Below are positions 18,410 through 28,474 of a DNA stretch of 64,000 nucleotides, piece after piece; within the stretch, counting starts at the first letter, position 1, and each line of letters starts with the position of its first letter. The stretch is taken from positions 1,736,001 to 1,800,000 of the forward strand of contig NZ_CP017916.1 in assembly GCF_002119525.1 (NCBI RefSeq). The letters are read 5' to 3'. Origin of the DNA: Vibrio syngnathi. GTDB taxonomy: Bacteria > Pseudomonadota > Gammaproteobacteria > Enterobacterales > Vibrionaceae. The notes beneath the pieces are model-generated. The model saw only the letters and a program-made list of their open reading frames with translations, searched no databases and was not told where the DNA came from. The translations under genes were made by a program, and so were the position numbers.

Positions 18410-19858
18410 TTATACGTCGTAAGTAGTAGAAGCAGTGTCGCCGCCTGTACCAGTCCAGTTTGTGTGGAAGAATTCACCACGTGGACGGTCAGTACGCTCA
18501 TAAGTGTGAGCACCGAAGTAGTCACGTTGAGCTTGTAGAAGGTTCGCTGGAAGACGAGCTGTAGTGTAGCCGTCTAGGAACGTTAGTGCAGAAGTCATAC
18601 ATGGCATTGGGATGCCTGATTCCATAGACTTAGCTGCAACTTTACGCCAAGCGCCCATGCAGTTGTCTAGGATGCCTTTGAAGTATGCATCTGAACCTAG
18701 GAATGCGATCTCTGGGTTCGCTTCATAAGCATCACGAATGTTGCCTAGGAATGCAGAACGGATGATACAACCGCCACGCCACATAAGTGCAACGTTACCG
18801 TAGTTTAGATCCCAGCCGTTTTCGTTCGACGCTTCACGCATTAGCATGAAACCTTGAGCGTAAGAGATGATCTTAGAAGCAAGTAGAGCCTGACGGATTG
18901 CATCAACCCACTCTTGCTTGTCGCCTTCAACTGGAGCAACAGTCTTGCCGAATAGTTTTTCAGCTTCAACACGTTGGTCTTTAAGTGCAGATAGGCAACG
19001 AGAGAATACAGACTCAGTGATTAGAGTCAATGGGATACCCATGTCTAGTGCGTTGATACCTGTCCATTTACCTGTACCTTTTTGGCCAGCAGTGTCTAGG
19101 ATCTTCTCAACTAGCGCTTCACCGTCTTCATCTTTGTAGCCAAGGATGTCAGCAGTGATTTCGACTAGGTAGCTGTCTAACTCAGTTTTGTTCCAGTCAG
19201 CAAATACAGCCTGCATTTCGTCGTGGTTCATACCTAGGCCATCTTTCATGAACTGGTATGCTTCAGTGATAAGCTGCATGTCACCGTATTCGATGCCATT
19301 GTGAACCATCTTAACGAAGTGACCAGCACCGTCGTTACCAACCCAATCACAACAAGGCTCACCTGCGTCAGTTTTCGCAGAGATACCTTGGAAGATAGGC
19401 TTAACCGCTTCCCAAGCTTCAGGAGAACCGCCTGGCATGATAGAAGGACCGAAACGAGCGCCTTCTTCACCACCAGAAACCCCCGTACCGATGAAGTGGA
19501 TGCCTTTCTCACGAAGAGCAGCAACACGACGGTTAGTGTCCGGGAAGTTAGTGTTACCACCATCAATGATGATGTCGCCTTTGTCTAGAAGTGGTACAAG
19601 CTTGTCGATGAACGTATCTACAACGTCACCAGCACGAACCATAAGCATCACTTTACGTGGCGCTTCTAGCTTCTCAACTAGCTCTTCTAGAGAGTAAGCA
19701 CCAACAATGTTAGTACCTTTAGCTGGGCCTTCTAGGAACTCGTCTACTTTCGCAGCAGTACGGTTGTGGGCCACAACTTTGAAGCCGTGGTCGTTCATGT
19801 TTAGGATAAGGTTCTGACCCATTACTGCTAGGCCAATTACACCGATATCACCTTTCAT
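18410..19858 (-). CDS. gnd: 6-phosphogluconate dehydrogenase, decarboxylating
   Basis: 482 residues, the usual length. It oxidatively decarboxylates 6-phosphogluconate to ribulose 5-phosphate with NADP. The N-terminal dinucleotide site is IGVIGLAVMGQNLILN with following NRT. The substrate motif GTGVSGGEEGARFGPSIMPGG and catalytic KMVHNGIEYGDMQLI are intact. The C-terminal region with MWRGGCIIRS and a tail with YGAHTYERTDR-like sequence (here FGAHTYERTDR) is typical. It is the last gene of the zwf-pgl-gnd operon, 29 bases after pgl, with AAGGAG as ribosome site. Confidence 0.97.
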   Translation of the reverse strand: MKGDIGVIGLAVMGQNLILNMNDHGFKVVAHNRTAAKVDEFLEGPAKGTNIVGAYSLEELVEKLEAPRKVMLMVRAGDVVDTFIDKLVPLLDKGDIIIDGGNTNFPDTNRRVAALREKGIHFIGTGVSGGEEGARFGPSIMPGGSPEAWEAVKPIFQGISAKTDAGEPCCDWVGNDGAGHFVKMVHNGIEYGDMQLITEAYQFMKDGLGMNHDEMQAVFADWNKTELDSYLVEITADILGYKDEDGEALVEKILDTAGQKGTGKWTGINALDMGIPLTLITESVFSRCLSALKDQRVEAEKLFGKTVAPVEGDKQEWVDAIRQALLASKIISYAQGFMLMREASNENGWDLNYGNVALMWRGGCIIRSAFLGNIRDAYEANPEIAFLGSDAYFKGILDNCMGAWRKVAAKSMESGIPMPCMTSALTFLDGYTTARLPANLLQAQRDYFGAHTYERTDRPRGEFFHTNWTGTGGDTASTTYDV

Positions 19859-19887
19859 TATTTATATCTCCTTGCGGCTATTCGCAC

Positions 19888-20622
19888 TTATGCGATAGCA
19901 CTTGCTGCATTTGAATCTAGGAACCACTCTGTTTCGCCAGTTTTAGACTGGATTTTCGCTGCCGGGTAAGGCAGTTCTGAAGCAGGAGTTGTATGAATTT
20001 CTTTAACGATCTCGACTTTACCTGCGCCAAGCACTAGGTAGCTGATTCGTTTTGCTGCTTCTAAAACTTTCGCTGTTTTAGAAACACGGATCTGCCCCGA
20101 CTCTGGGTGAGAAGCTAATACAGATAGGTTCTCATCTTGGTAGTCAGTTGCACCCGGGAATAGTGAAGCTGTGTGGCCGTCTGCGCCAACACCTAGCAGA
20201 ATCCAATCAAAAACTGGCGTGCCGTTTTCAGTTGGAATCACATCTGCCATTTCTTTCGCGAAACGCTCTGCTTCTGCTTTAGGCTCATCTTCACCACGGA
20301 TGCGGTGGATGTTCTCTGCCGGAAAGTTTACTTGAGAAAATTCTCTTAGTTTTGAAAACAATAGCGCGTTCGCTTCACCGAAGTTGCTTTCAGCGTCGTC
20401 TGGTGCCACGCAACGTTCGTCGCCCCACCAGAAGTGAAGGTTATTCCATTGAATGACTTCTGCGTATGGTGCTTGAGCTAAAAGCTTAAAAAGCATTTTT
20501 GGCGTGCTACCACCCGACAGTGAAATGTGAACAGGCTTGCCCTGCTCGCTGTAAGCTTTCATTTCGTTTGCTAGGTTTTCAACGACTAATTCAGGCGTTG
20601 CAAAGATCTTGTGATTGATCAT
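19888..20622 (-). CDS. pgl: 6-phosphogluconolactonase (DevB type)
   Basis: Hydrolyses 6-phosphogluconolactone to 6-phosphogluconate. From the ATG at 20622 it has 244 residues. This start makes a 4-base ATGA overlap with the zwf stop, a classic translational-coupling junction. A longer frame opening at 20670 would lie inside zwf. Conserved features are [14 protein letters not shown] near residue 40, [19 protein letters not shown] near residue 75 and [16 protein letters not shown] near residue 140, the last with the catalytic His. It belongs to the NagB-like DevB family, not the beta-propeller type. Confidence 0.95.
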   Translation of the reverse strand: MINHKIFATPELVVENLANEMKAYSEQGKPVHISLSGGSTPKMLFKLLAQAPYAEVIQWNNLHFWWGDERCVAPDDAESNFGEANALLFSKLREFSQVNFPAENIHRIRGEDEPKAEAERFAKEMADVIPTENGTPVFDWILLGVGADGHTASLFPGATDYQDENLSVLASHPESGQIRVSKTAKVLEAAKRISYLVLGAGKVEIVKEIHTTPASELPYPAAKIQSKTGETEWFLDSNAASAIA

Positions 20623-22121
20623 AGTTCGCAGTAATCCGTGTCTGTTAAGTTTTTGCATGGGAAACGCCATGCGCGGCCATCACGCTGCAGAAGTTCATTC
20701 GCTTCTTGCGGGCCCCAAGTACCACAAGCATAGCCAAACAGTGCTTGAGGATCTTGCTTGAAGTCTAAGATTGGTTGAACGTATTTCCAACATGCTTCTA
20801 CTGCATCGGTACGCGCAAACAGAGTCGCATCACCGTTCAGTGCATCAAGAAGAAGACGCTCATAAGCCGTTAGCATTTGAGTTTCAGGCAAGTCAGAGTA
20901 AGAGAAGTTCATTTTCACTTCTTTTGCTTTGAAACCTGCACCTGGCTCTTTCAAACCAAAGCTCATCTGAATACCTTCATCCGGTTGGATACGGATAATC
21001 AGCTTGTTCTCTGGTGCATCTTGACCAAACACTGGGTGTGGCGTGTTCTTAAAGTGAATCACGATTTCAGTTACGCGCGTTGGTAAACGTTTACCTGTAC
21101 GTACGTAGAAAGGAACCCCATTCCAACGCCAGTTGTTGATATGAGCTTTCAAGCCGATGTACGTTTCAGTACGAGAGTCATCTGCGACACCATGCTCTTC
21201 ACGGTAACCAGGCAGGTGCTGACCACGAACGTCTGATGCTGTGTATTGACCTAGAACCAAATCTTTACGCAGGTCGTCTTCTTCCAGTGGTTTCAGACAC
21301 TGAAGTACTTTAACCACTTCGTCACGAATAGAATCCGCATTGATTTGTGCAGGCGGTTCCATGCCAACCATTGCTAATACTTGTAGCAAGTGATTTTGGA
21401 ACATGTCACGAACTGCACCAGAACCGTCGTAGTATCCGCCACGCTCTTCAACGCCAAGGAACTCAGCACCTGTGATTTCAACGTATTCAATAAAGTTACG
21501 GTTCCACAGTGGTTCAAACATCGCGTTTGAGAAACGAAGCACTAGAAGGTTTTGTACCGTTTCTTTACCAAGGTAATGGTCGATACGGTAGATCTGGTGT
21601 TCTTGGAAGTGATGATGGATCTCTTCATCCAGCGCTTGGGCTGATGCTAGATCGTAACCAAATGGCTTCTCAATAATCAGACGACGCCAGCCGTTCTTTT
21701 CATCGTTCAGGCCATGTGCAGCAAGGTTTGCTGGAATCACACCGTAAAGGCTTGGCGGGGTTGCCAAGTAGAACAATGTGTTATGGTTTTCGAATTGGTA
21801 GTCTTGCTCAAGCTTATCCAGACGTTGTGCTAGACGAGCGTAATCGTCTACATCTGAAGTGTTGATCGCTTGGTAATGCAGATGTTCAATAAATGCATTC
21901 AGCGTCTCTGGCTCAGTTTTTTCCATTTCCTGAAGAGACTTCTTCAGCTTCTCACGGTAAGACTCGTCGCTGTACTCAGTACGGCTCACTCCAAGAATCG
22001 CAAAGGATTCTGGAAGTTGATTGCTAGCATACAGGTGGTACAAAGCAGGAATTAACTTGCGGTAAGTTAGATCTCCCGACGCACCAAAAATAACGATGCT
22101 GCTGTTTTCAGGTATTACCAT
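20619..22121 (-). CDS. zwf: Glucose-6-phosphate 1-dehydrogenase
   Basis: First enzyme of the oxidative pentose-phosphate branch, making NADPH. Starting at the ATG at 22121 it has 500 residues, the expected length. AGGA lies 6 bases upstream of this second of two adjacent ATGs. An upstream ATG at 22175 has no ribosome site. The N-terminal nucleotide fold has [20 protein letters not shown], and the active-site signature RIDHYLGKE is intact with its catalytic His and Lys, as is the [17 protein letters not shown] segment. It is first gene of zwf-pgl-gnd. Confidence 0.97.
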   Translation of the reverse strand: MVIPENSSIVIFGASGDLTYRKLIPALYHLYASNQLPESFAILGVSRTEYSDESYREKLKKSLQEMEKTEPETLNAFIEHLHYQAINTSDVDDYARLAQRLDKLEQDYQFENHNTLFYLATPPSLYGVIPANLAAHGLNDEKNGWRRLIIEKPFGYDLASAQALDEEIHHHFQEHQIYRIDHYLGKETVQNLLVLRFSNAMFEPLWNRNFIEYVEITGAEFLGVEERGGYYDGSGAVRDMFQNHLLQVLAMVGMEPPAQINADSIRDEVVKVLQCLKPLEEDDLRKDLVLGQYTASDVRGQHLPGYREEHGVADDSRTETYIGLKAHINNWRWNGVPFYVRTGKRLPTRVTEIVIHFKNTPHPVFGQDAPENKLIIRIQPDEGIQMSFGLKEPGAGFKAKEVKMNFSYSDLPETQMLTAYERLLLDALNGDATLFARTDAVEACWKYVQPILDFKQDPQALFGYACGTWGPQEANELLQRDGRAWRFPCKNLTDTDYCEL

Positions 22122-22300
22122 CATCTTTCCTATAAAAACAAGGTTTTTAGTATTCGCCAAAGGTATCAGCGACATACGAAAATAGATAATAGGTCTTGGC
22201 TATTACATCAATAGCGAGTGCCTATTACACTTGAGAATGCGTTTGGTAAACGAGAGTGAAAGCTATCACCTCTATTCGGGACAGTATTGTCTATGAGTAT

Positions 22301-22314
22301 TTGATTTACATCAA
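22301..22314. promoter_or_regulatory. Perfect FNR-type box upstream of zwf
   Basis: TTGATTTACATCAA is an exact match to the FNR consensus TTGAT-N4-ATCAA. It sits 180 bases upstream of the zwf start in the 437-bp region between zwf and the response-regulator stop. The neighbouring regulator genes end here, so zwf-pgl-gnd is the only evident target. Function is inferred from the sequence match. Confidence 0.65.
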
Positions 22315-22558
22315 CCACTGTGAAAGCAATCGATTAAATATTGACTGATTTCGAACAAATTATAATCGATAAGTCAGCTGTTCTATCTGGAAGAAGAAGC
22401 AAATCGGCATTCTCAAACATTGTAGTCAAGAAAGTATGGTATCTGGTCGGTGGAGTGAGCAATAAGAAAGGGAGAAAAAACCAAAACCAGCTTACTCAAC
22501 TGGCTTTATATTTATTTGATAGCATCGCGTTTATCTTTGTGACTTGTTGTCGCTAAAT

Positions 22559-23254
22559 CTATCTTCTAGCTTTGTTGTAGCAGCGTTCTGGGCGACCTAC
22601 TGACCCGTAATTTAAGTCAGCCACTAACTCGCCAGTCGTGATTAGAAATTCCAAATAGCGTCGAGCGGTGGTTCGGCTAGCTCCAATACGTTCACCGGCT
22701 TCATCTGCGGTAATATCAGCAATGTCGGCTTGTTGAAAAATGGCTCTAATTTTGTCCAGCGTTACGCCATCAATTCCTTTGGGTAATGTTGACACTTTTC
22801 CTGAGTCCGCTTTCGCGTTGGCTTGCAGCATCTTGTCGACCAAACCTTGGTTCAAATCAGACACACTTTCAAACTCTTGCTGTTGAGATTGATACTTTTT
22901 CAGCGCCGCTTCTAAGCGAGGAAACATCACAGGTTTCAGCAAATAGTCCACGACTCCACCACGCATCGCTTGTTGCAGTGTGTCGACATCTCGAGCGGCG
23001 GTAATCAGAATCACATCGCAGCCCTGATTACTGCCGCGAACGTGGTTCAAAATATCGAGCCCACATCCATCCGGCAGATACACATCCAATAAAACCAAGT
23101 CAGGCTTTAATATGTCTAATTGCATGAGTGCTTCAGACTGTGTGGTGGCAATTCCGACCACGTCAAAGCCACCCATCTGTTCTAAATAACGATGGTGTAG
23201 CTCTGCAATCGCAATATCATCTTCAATGACCATGACTCTCGTGATGGCGTTCAT
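22559..23254 (-). CDS. CitB/DcuR-family response regulator
   Basis: 231 residues. The N-terminal receiver has the acidic pair in VIEDD (12-13), phospho-acceptor Asp57 in LVLLDVYLP, and the conserved Lys in LLKPV. A linker leads to a C-terminal helix-turn-helix of the CitB type (about 165-225, with ADEAGERIGASRTTARRYLEFL and the closing GRPERCYN). It is paired with the kinase upstream (69-base gap). Such pairs usually sense citrate or C4-dicarboxylates and activate transporter or fermentation genes. Targets here are unknown; the tctCBA operon 7 kb away is one candidate. Confidence 0.9.
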   Translation of the reverse strand: MNAITRVMVIEDDIAIAELHHRYLEQMGGFDVVGIATTQSEALMQLDILKPDLVLLDVYLPDGCGLDILNHVRGSNQGCDVILITAARDVDTLQQAMRGGVVDYLLKPVMFPRLEAALKKYQSQQQEFESVSDLNQGLVDKMLQANAKADSGKVSTLPKGIDGVTLDKIRAIFQQADIADITADEAGERIGASRTTARRYLEFLITTGELVADLNYGSVGRPERCYNKARR

Positions 23255-23323
23255 TTATGTTCTTCCTTTAACCATGCTTTTTCCGTCACGATGATCTTCA
23301 CGAGATCGCTTCGTGCTTAATTA

Positions 23324-24976
23324 TTATTGTTCTTCTTTCGGTAGATACACCGTCATACGTGACCCAAAATCAGGGTTATCAACCATTTCTAGTTGCCCTT
23401 GATAACGATCGGCAAGTTGCTTTATCAGATACAATCCAACACCGCGATTTTGCTTCGCTTTGCTCGATACGCCTTTTTCCGTGAGGGCATTCGTCGCGAG
23501 GTGCTTTGGCAACCCGCACCCTTTATCTTCTACTTCAATGATGATTTCATTACCAAAGTCACTGATTGAAACTTCAATAGCTCGACGCATTGGAGCAATT
23601 TGCCCCTCTTGCTTAATCGCCGTCATAGTGGCATCAAAGGCATTATCAATCAGGTTACCAAGAATGGTGACAACGTCATCCGCGTTCAGCCAGCTAGGCA
23701 GCGCTTCCAGTCTTGAGCCTTCTTCGACTTTAAGCTCTAAACCAATTTCTCTTGCACGCTCCGTTTTCCCGAGGAGCATACCTGCGATGAGCGGGTCTTT
23801 AACAGTTTCACGCAAGAACTCGATCAGACTTTGGTAGTGCGCCGTTTCTTGACCAATCAATTGTTGAACAGAGTCCAGCTCGCCCATTTGAATCAAACCA
23901 CTGATGGTATTGAGCTTATTTTGATGTTCATGGGTTTGCGAACGAAGTAAGTCTGCGTACTCTTTTGTTTGAGAAAGTTGATCGGTTAAATCGTTGATTT
24001 CATCTCGCAATCGGAAACTGGATACCGCACCAACCACTTCACCCGCCACGATAATTGGGCTCCGGTTAGCAACAATTCGCTTATTGTTCAGGTACAGCTC
24101 AACATCGTGGTCGGTGTCACCAGTGGATAACAGTTGCTCCAAGTCACTGCCGGCCAATACATCAGAAAGGCGCTGTTGGTTGAGTGCAGACTCCCTATCA
24201 ATAGACAAGATATCGCAGGCACTCTTATTAATAGAACGCAAAATACCGTGCTTATCGATACTTAAAATGCCCTCTTTCACGGTACTCATGGTGACATCAA
24301 GCTCTACGTATAAGCGGCCAATTTCTTCTGGCTCAAAACCCAAAATAGCGCGTTGAAAACGACGAGACACATAGCTTGATATCACCGCATTGACGGCAAC
24401 CACCAGCAAGGCCATCACAATCAAAAAGGCTAAGTAAGGTTCAATTCGATCTTGTAACGAATCTAAGAGGTAACCAACCGACACCACACCAATCACATTA
24501 CCATCTTGATCTTTGACGGCAGATTTACCACGGACGGAGAAGCCAAGCGACCCTTTGGCCGTCGACACATAAGACTCCCCCAACACCAAAGCCTTTTGGT
24601 TGTCACCACCACGCATTGGTTTACCGAGCCTGTCATCATAAGGGTGAATCAGGCGAATACCTTTGTCATCTCCCACAACGACAAACGCCGCGCCAATGAG
24701 CTGGGCAAGGTTTCGAAATTTAACTTGAGTTTCTTCTGACAAAGTGTAGGCAACGCCGTTAAGATCTATCGCTCCATTTTCTCGAATAATACTGGTGACA
24801 AGTGGCGATTCAGATAGAAATTCAGCAACACCTAACGCTTTCAAACCCATCTCTTGCTCTTGAGATTGTTTGATGTAATAAAAACCAGCCGCTGAAAGTA
24901 TCAAAAGTTCAACAAGGCCAGTGACCGTCATGATAATCAGTAACCTTTTTCGGAAACTGATACTGCTCCATTTCAT
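23324..24976 (-). CDS. CitA/DcuS-family sensor histidine kinase
   Basis: 550 residues with the DcuS/CitA plan. Membrane helix about 13-33, a periplasmic PAS/Cache sensor (about 40-178, with GIRLIHPYDDRLGKPMRGGD), second helix about 180-202, a cytoplasmic PAS (about 220-320), then the non-standard phospho-acceptor box LRSQTHEHQNKL with His349. The ATPase domain has GNLIDNAFDAT and EDKGCGLP and a late GVGLYLIKQLADRYQG. It is co-directional with its response regulator. The periplasmic basic residues (RLIHP, MRGGD) resemble those that bind dicarboxylates or citrate in known members. Confidence 0.92.
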   Translation of the reverse strand: MKWSSISFRKRLLIIMTVTGLVELLILSAAGFYYIKQSQEQEMGLKALGVAEFLSESPLVTSIIRENGAIDLNGVAYTLSEETQVKFRNLAQLIGAAFVVVGDDKGIRLIHPYDDRLGKPMRGGDNQKALVLGESYVSTAKGSLGFSVRGKSAVKDQDGNVIGVVSVGYLLDSLQDRIEPYLAFLIVMALLVVAVNAVISSYVSRRFQRAILGFEPEEIGRLYVELDVTMSTVKEGILSIDKHGILRSINKSACDILSIDRESALNQQRLSDVLAGSDLEQLLSTGDTDHDVELYLNNKRIVANRSPIIVAGEVVGAVSSFRLRDEINDLTDQLSQTKEYADLLRSQTHEHQNKLNTISGLIQMGELDSVQQLIGQETAHYQSLIEFLRETVKDPLIAGMLLGKTERAREIGLELKVEEGSRLEALPSWLNADDVVTILGNLIDNAFDATMTAIKQEGQIAPMRRAIEVSISDFGNEIIIEVEDKGCGLPKHLATNALTEKGVSSKAKQNRGVGLYLIKQLADRYQGQLEMVDNPDFGSRMTVYLPKEEQ

Positions 24977-25593
24977 ATTCCACCGTCCCTAGTGTTAGAC
25001 GATCAATGTTAACACCAAGTTAATAAGATGACCTTTATAGGTGAGTAAATTTGTGACTGTTACTCAACTAAATAATTGAGCAAATTGTCAATTGATAATC
25101 CTTGACGAGACTTAGCCCCTCTCAATCGTTCGCTTTTAGAACGAATTAGCTTAAAAACCAAAATAAGCGAATAAATATTGAGCTAGATCACTAAGCTTTT
25201 AGGTGTTTTTTAGGTTGTTCAAAATAAATACAATTATAATAGTTGCATATGAAGAAGTTTATTGTTGCCAAGCCAGAAGTCATGATTTTGAGACCGCGCT
25301 TTAAATCAAAATATTGATTAACAAAAAAGCAACAACCCTTCATTCACTGGACGTATCTATAACTAAAAGTTGCACGCTCGTCGTTACGATTGTTGAACAA
25401 ACAGGTTACCTACCTAACCTCATTCACACATCTCTATTTACGCGACAGGCCAGTAGACAACTCAGAGGTGACTGATAAATCAGCGCCCAATAATAAAACA
25501 TTGATGAGCAGGAAGTGGAGATCAGTGGCAACGTCCGATAGAAACAGGATAAAAAACATAACGTACAAACATTGTTGAAAAGGAAACCAGGCA
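24977..25593. other. Intergenic region, no recognised element
   Basis: 617 AT-rich bases between the divergently oriented kinase gene and a small plus-strand gene. It should contain both promoters. A short CTCAA/TTGAG inverted repeat lies near 25063-25081. The open frames here have no ribosome site or recognisable composition, so I call none. Confidence 0.4.
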
Positions 25594-25821
25594 ATGAAAC
25601 GCGATAACTTTGGAATTTGTCTTACTAAGACTATGCTGTTCAAACACTTACAATCGACTTTTACTCATGTAAGAGCCTATGAGAAAGACGGAACCTCTCC
25701 TCTTGATCTCAAGGTATTGTTAGCGTTCCCGCAAATGTCAGGTAGAGATTTATTACAAACAATGCAAGGATCAAGACAATTAGTGTGGCGCGCCGATCAC
25801 CATTGTCCTAGCTTTAAATAA
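25594..25821 (+). CDS. Small hypothetical protein
   Basis: 75 residues, with GAAAAGGAAACCAGG just upstream and a strong terminator 40 bases after the stop, which together make it credible. No signal peptide or membrane helix. The middle (PLDLKVLLAFPQMSGRDLL) looks helical and the tail is WRADHHCPSFK. I do not recognise the family. Confidence 0.55.
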   Translation: MKRDNFGICLTKTMLFKHLQSTFTHVRAYEKDGTSPLDLKVLLAFPQMSGRDLLQTMQGSRQLVWRADHHCPSFK

Positions 25822-25860
25822 GCCACTTCATTTTGTAAGAACACTTCTATACTGAACTTA

Positions 25861-25886
25861 AAGAGCACGCTTTGTCGTGCTCTTTT
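25861..25886 (+). terminator. Rho-independent terminator
   Basis: AAGAGCACG / CGTGCTCTT with a 6-base loop and TTTT following. It lies downstream of the small gene and upstream of the exporter operon. Confidence 0.9.
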
Positions 25887-26034
25887 CGTTTCAGTGATCT
25901 TTGTAGCCCACATCACGTACTTTATTACATTAACTTAACGAGTTATGAGGGTTTCTAATCATGTGAGACAATCATCTCAAGACAAATGACTATCACCCTG
26001 TTAGCATTAGAGCTAATACTCTAAATGGTATTTA

Positions 26035-27489
26035 ATGCAGATGACCAAACCAAAACTCCGACACCTTGCGCTCGCCAGTATGCTTCTCGGCACATTTGCT
26101 TCGCCAGTTTTCTCTGCCCCGCTCACTTTTTCTGAAGCGTGGCAAATATTGCAAGAGAACAACAACTCACTTGCGGCTCAACAAGCCAACGTTGAACGTT
26201 ATAAACACCTTCAGAATTCAACCAGCAGCCTTAATCTACCTTCGATCACCTTGGGGGCTAACTACACGCACCTTGATAGTGATGTGACGATTAATGGTGA
26301 ACAGTTCAAAAATAGCTTAAGTGGCGTGCCAAATTTAGGTGCAGTTGGAGGTATTCTTCAACCCATATTAAGTGGGCTTGGTGGTGTTACCTCAACCATC
26401 ACCGAACAAGACATCTTCAGCTCTTCCATCCGTGCTATTTGGCCTATCTTTACTGGCGGACGTATTACTGCTGCGCAAACTGCTGCCGAAGGTAAAAGTG
26501 AAGAAGCGCAAAGCCAACTGTTGATGGAGAAACAAGCGCGCTACGAAGACTTAAGTAAGTATTACTTCTCGGTGATCTTAGCGGAAGACGTTGCAAAAAC
26601 ACGTCAAGCCGTTGAAGCTGGCTTAACTCAGCATCGTGATTTCGCCATCAAGCTTGAACAACAAGGGCAAATCGCACGAGTAGAACGCCTGCAGGCGGAT
26701 GCTTCTTTAGATAAAGCCGTTGTTGAACGCACCAAAGCGCAGAACGACCTTAAGATTGCTCAGTTAGCGCTGACTCAGATCCTTGGCCAGAGCCAAAGTG
26801 TCGAGCCTTCAGAACAACTGTTTATCAATAAGAACTTGCCTCATATGGACGTGTTCATTGACCAAACTCTCATGACCTACCCTGGCCTTAAGATTCTTGA
26901 TGCAAAAGAGAAACAAGCAAGCAGCTTAATCAAGGCTGAGAAAGGTAAATACTACCCAGAGGTATACCTTTACGGTGACTACAGCCTGTACGAAGATGAC
27001 TCGCTAGCCAGCGAAATGAAACCCGATTGGTTAGTGGGTATTGGTGTGAATGTGCCGCTACTAGACACGTCAGGTCGTTCCGACAAAGTCGCAGCCGCTC
27101 ATAGCGCCGTGTCTCAAGTCCAGTTCCTTAAGTCGCAAGCCAAGCAAGACTTAACCGTTTTGGTACAAAAGACCTATCTTGAAGCGAACCAAGCCATTGA
27201 AGAAGTTCAAGGCCTCAACTCAAGCCTGTCTTTAGCTCAAGAAAACCTTTCACTTCGTAAAAAAGCCTTCACTCAAGGGTTATCAAATTCGTTAGAAGTG
27301 GTTGATGCTGAGCTTTATCTTGCAAGCATTAAAACCCAGCAATCTGCTGCGCGATTCAAATATCTAATCTCTCTGAATAAACTATTAGCGCTAACTAGCG
27401 AAATGAATGCTTACTCGAGTTACTTAACCTCCTCTGTTCCGTCTGATTTCAACTCAAAAACAGACACCGCTAGCCAGTCAAAAGGATAA
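26035..27489 (+). CDS. TolC-family outer-membrane efflux protein
   Basis: 484 residues with a signal peptide ending around SPVFSA (about residue 28). The rest is the duplicated long-helix pattern of TolC-type channels: NNNSLAAQQANVERYKHLQ near residue 50 and VGIGVNVPLLDTSGRSDKVAAAHSAV near residue 335, the second TolC repeat. The beta-barrel strands have alternating patterns such as LPSITLGANYTHLDSD. First gene of an export operon with an HlyD-type adaptor and two permeases; a 3-base gap to the adaptor gene. The ribosome site is weak, and ATG at 26041 is an alternative start. Confidence 0.9.
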   Translation: MQMTKPKLRHLALASMLLGTFASPVFSAPLTFSEAWQILQENNNSLAAQQANVERYKHLQNSTSSLNLPSITLGANYTHLDSDVTINGEQFKNSLSGVPNLGAVGGILQPILSGLGGVTSTITEQDIFSSSIRAIWPIFTGGRITAAQTAAEGKSEEAQSQLLMEKQARYEDLSKYYFSVILAEDVAKTRQAVEAGLTQHRDFAIKLEQQGQIARVERLQADASLDKAVVERTKAQNDLKIAQLALTQILGQSQSVEPSEQLFINKNLPHMDVFIDQTLMTYPGLKILDAKEKQASSLIKAEKGKYYPEVYLYGDYSLYEDDSLASEMKPDWLVGIGVNVPLLDTSGRSDKVAAAHSAVSQVQFLKSQAKQDLTVLVQKTYLEANQAIEEVQGLNSSLSLAQENLSLRKKAFTQGLSNSLEVVDAELYLASIKTQQSAARFKYLISLNKLLALTSEMNAYSSYLTSSVPSDFNSKTDTASQSKG

Positions 27490-27492
27490 TTC

Positions 27493-28467
27493 ATGAAACC
27501 TATTAAGCCACTTATTCTCTCTCTGGTTGGCATCGGCATTATTGGCTGGGTTGGGTACAGTTTTTACCAAGCTTATCAACCTCAGCCTGTAAAGCTTCAA
27601 GGTCAAATCGATGCCCAGCAATACAGCATCTCATCGAAAGTGCCAGGCAGAGTTGATGAAATATTCGTGCGTAAAGGTGATTCGGTTGAAAAAGGCGAAT
27701 TGATCTTTTCTCTTCTTAGCCCTGAGATTGATGCGAAGCTAGAACAAGCAAAGGCAGGTCAAAAAGCCGCTGGCGCATTAGCACAACAAGCAGAGAATGG
27801 TGCGCGCACTCAACAGATCCAAGCGGCTAAAGACCAATGGTTGAAAGCAAAAGCCGCAGCCGATCTCATGGACAAAACTTACCAACGTGTAAACAACCTT
27901 TACAACGATGGTGTGGTTGCCGAGCAAAAGCGTGATGAAGCCAAAACTCAGTGGCAAGCGGCGAAGTACACCGAAAGTGCTGCGTTCCAGATGTATCAAT
28001 TAGCGCAAGAAGGTGCTCGTGACGAAACTAAAGTGGCAGCCGCTCAAAAAGCGGTAATGGCAGCGGGTGCGGTAGCGGAAGTTGAAGCTTACGCAAAAGA
28101 CACCCAAATCCACAGCTGGTTTAATGGCGAAGTATCTCAGGTTCTGTTGAGCAGCGGTGAGCTCGCACCACAAGGCTTCCCTGTCGTGACTGTTATCGAC
28201 ACCAAGGATGCTTGGGCTGTACTCAATGTGCGTGAAGATATGCTTAAGCATTTCGAGAAAGGCAGCCAGTTTGAAGCGTACCTACCGGCTCTGGATAAAT
28301 CATTAACTTTCCAAGTCACACACATTGCCGTAATGGGTGATTTCGCGACTTGGCGTTCAACAGACGCAGCACAAGGCTTTGACTTACGTACTTTTGAAGT
28401 AGAAGCGCACCCTGTTGATACCAACGAAACACTGCGTATGGGCATGAGCCTAGTGGTTGAGCTTTAG
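27493..28467 (+). CDS. HlyD/EmrA-type periplasmic adaptor
   Basis: 324 residues. One N-terminal membrane anchor (about residues 7-26). The first biotinyl-lipoyl half is ISSKVPGRVDEIFVRKGDSVEKGELIFSL, followed by a long coiled-coil hairpin (about 80-200, Ala/Gln/Lys-rich) and the second lipoyl half with VSQVLLSSGELAPQGFPVVTVID. The C-terminal barrel region reads EVEAHPVDTNETLRMGMSLVVEL. It links the inner-membrane permeases to the TolC-type channel. AAGGA lies before the start, and the gene is 7 bases from the next. Confidence 0.93.
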   Translation: MKPIKPLILSLVGIGIIGWVGYSFYQAYQPQPVKLQGQIDAQQYSISSKVPGRVDEIFVRKGDSVEKGELIFSLLSPEIDAKLEQAKAGQKAAGALAQQAENGARTQQIQAAKDQWLKAKAAADLMDKTYQRVNNLYNDGVVAEQKRDEAKTQWQAAKYTESAAFQMYQLAQEGARDETKVAAAQKAVMAAGAVAEVEAYAKDTQIHSWFNGEVSQVLLSSGELAPQGFPVVTVIDTKDAWAVLNVREDMLKHFEKGSQFEAYLPALDKSLTFQVTHIAVMGDFATWRSTDAAQGFDLRTFEVEAHPVDTNETLRMGMSLVVEL

Positions 28468-28474
28468 GTGACGT

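Noticed and set aside
22341..22556. 71-codon plus-strand frame between zwf and the response regulator
   Set aside because: No ribosome site, unlike any domain I know, and it covers what must be the zwf upstream control region.
25390..25578. 62-codon plus-strand frame before the small hypothetical gene
   Set aside because: No ribosome site and no recognisable composition; the following gene has much better signals.
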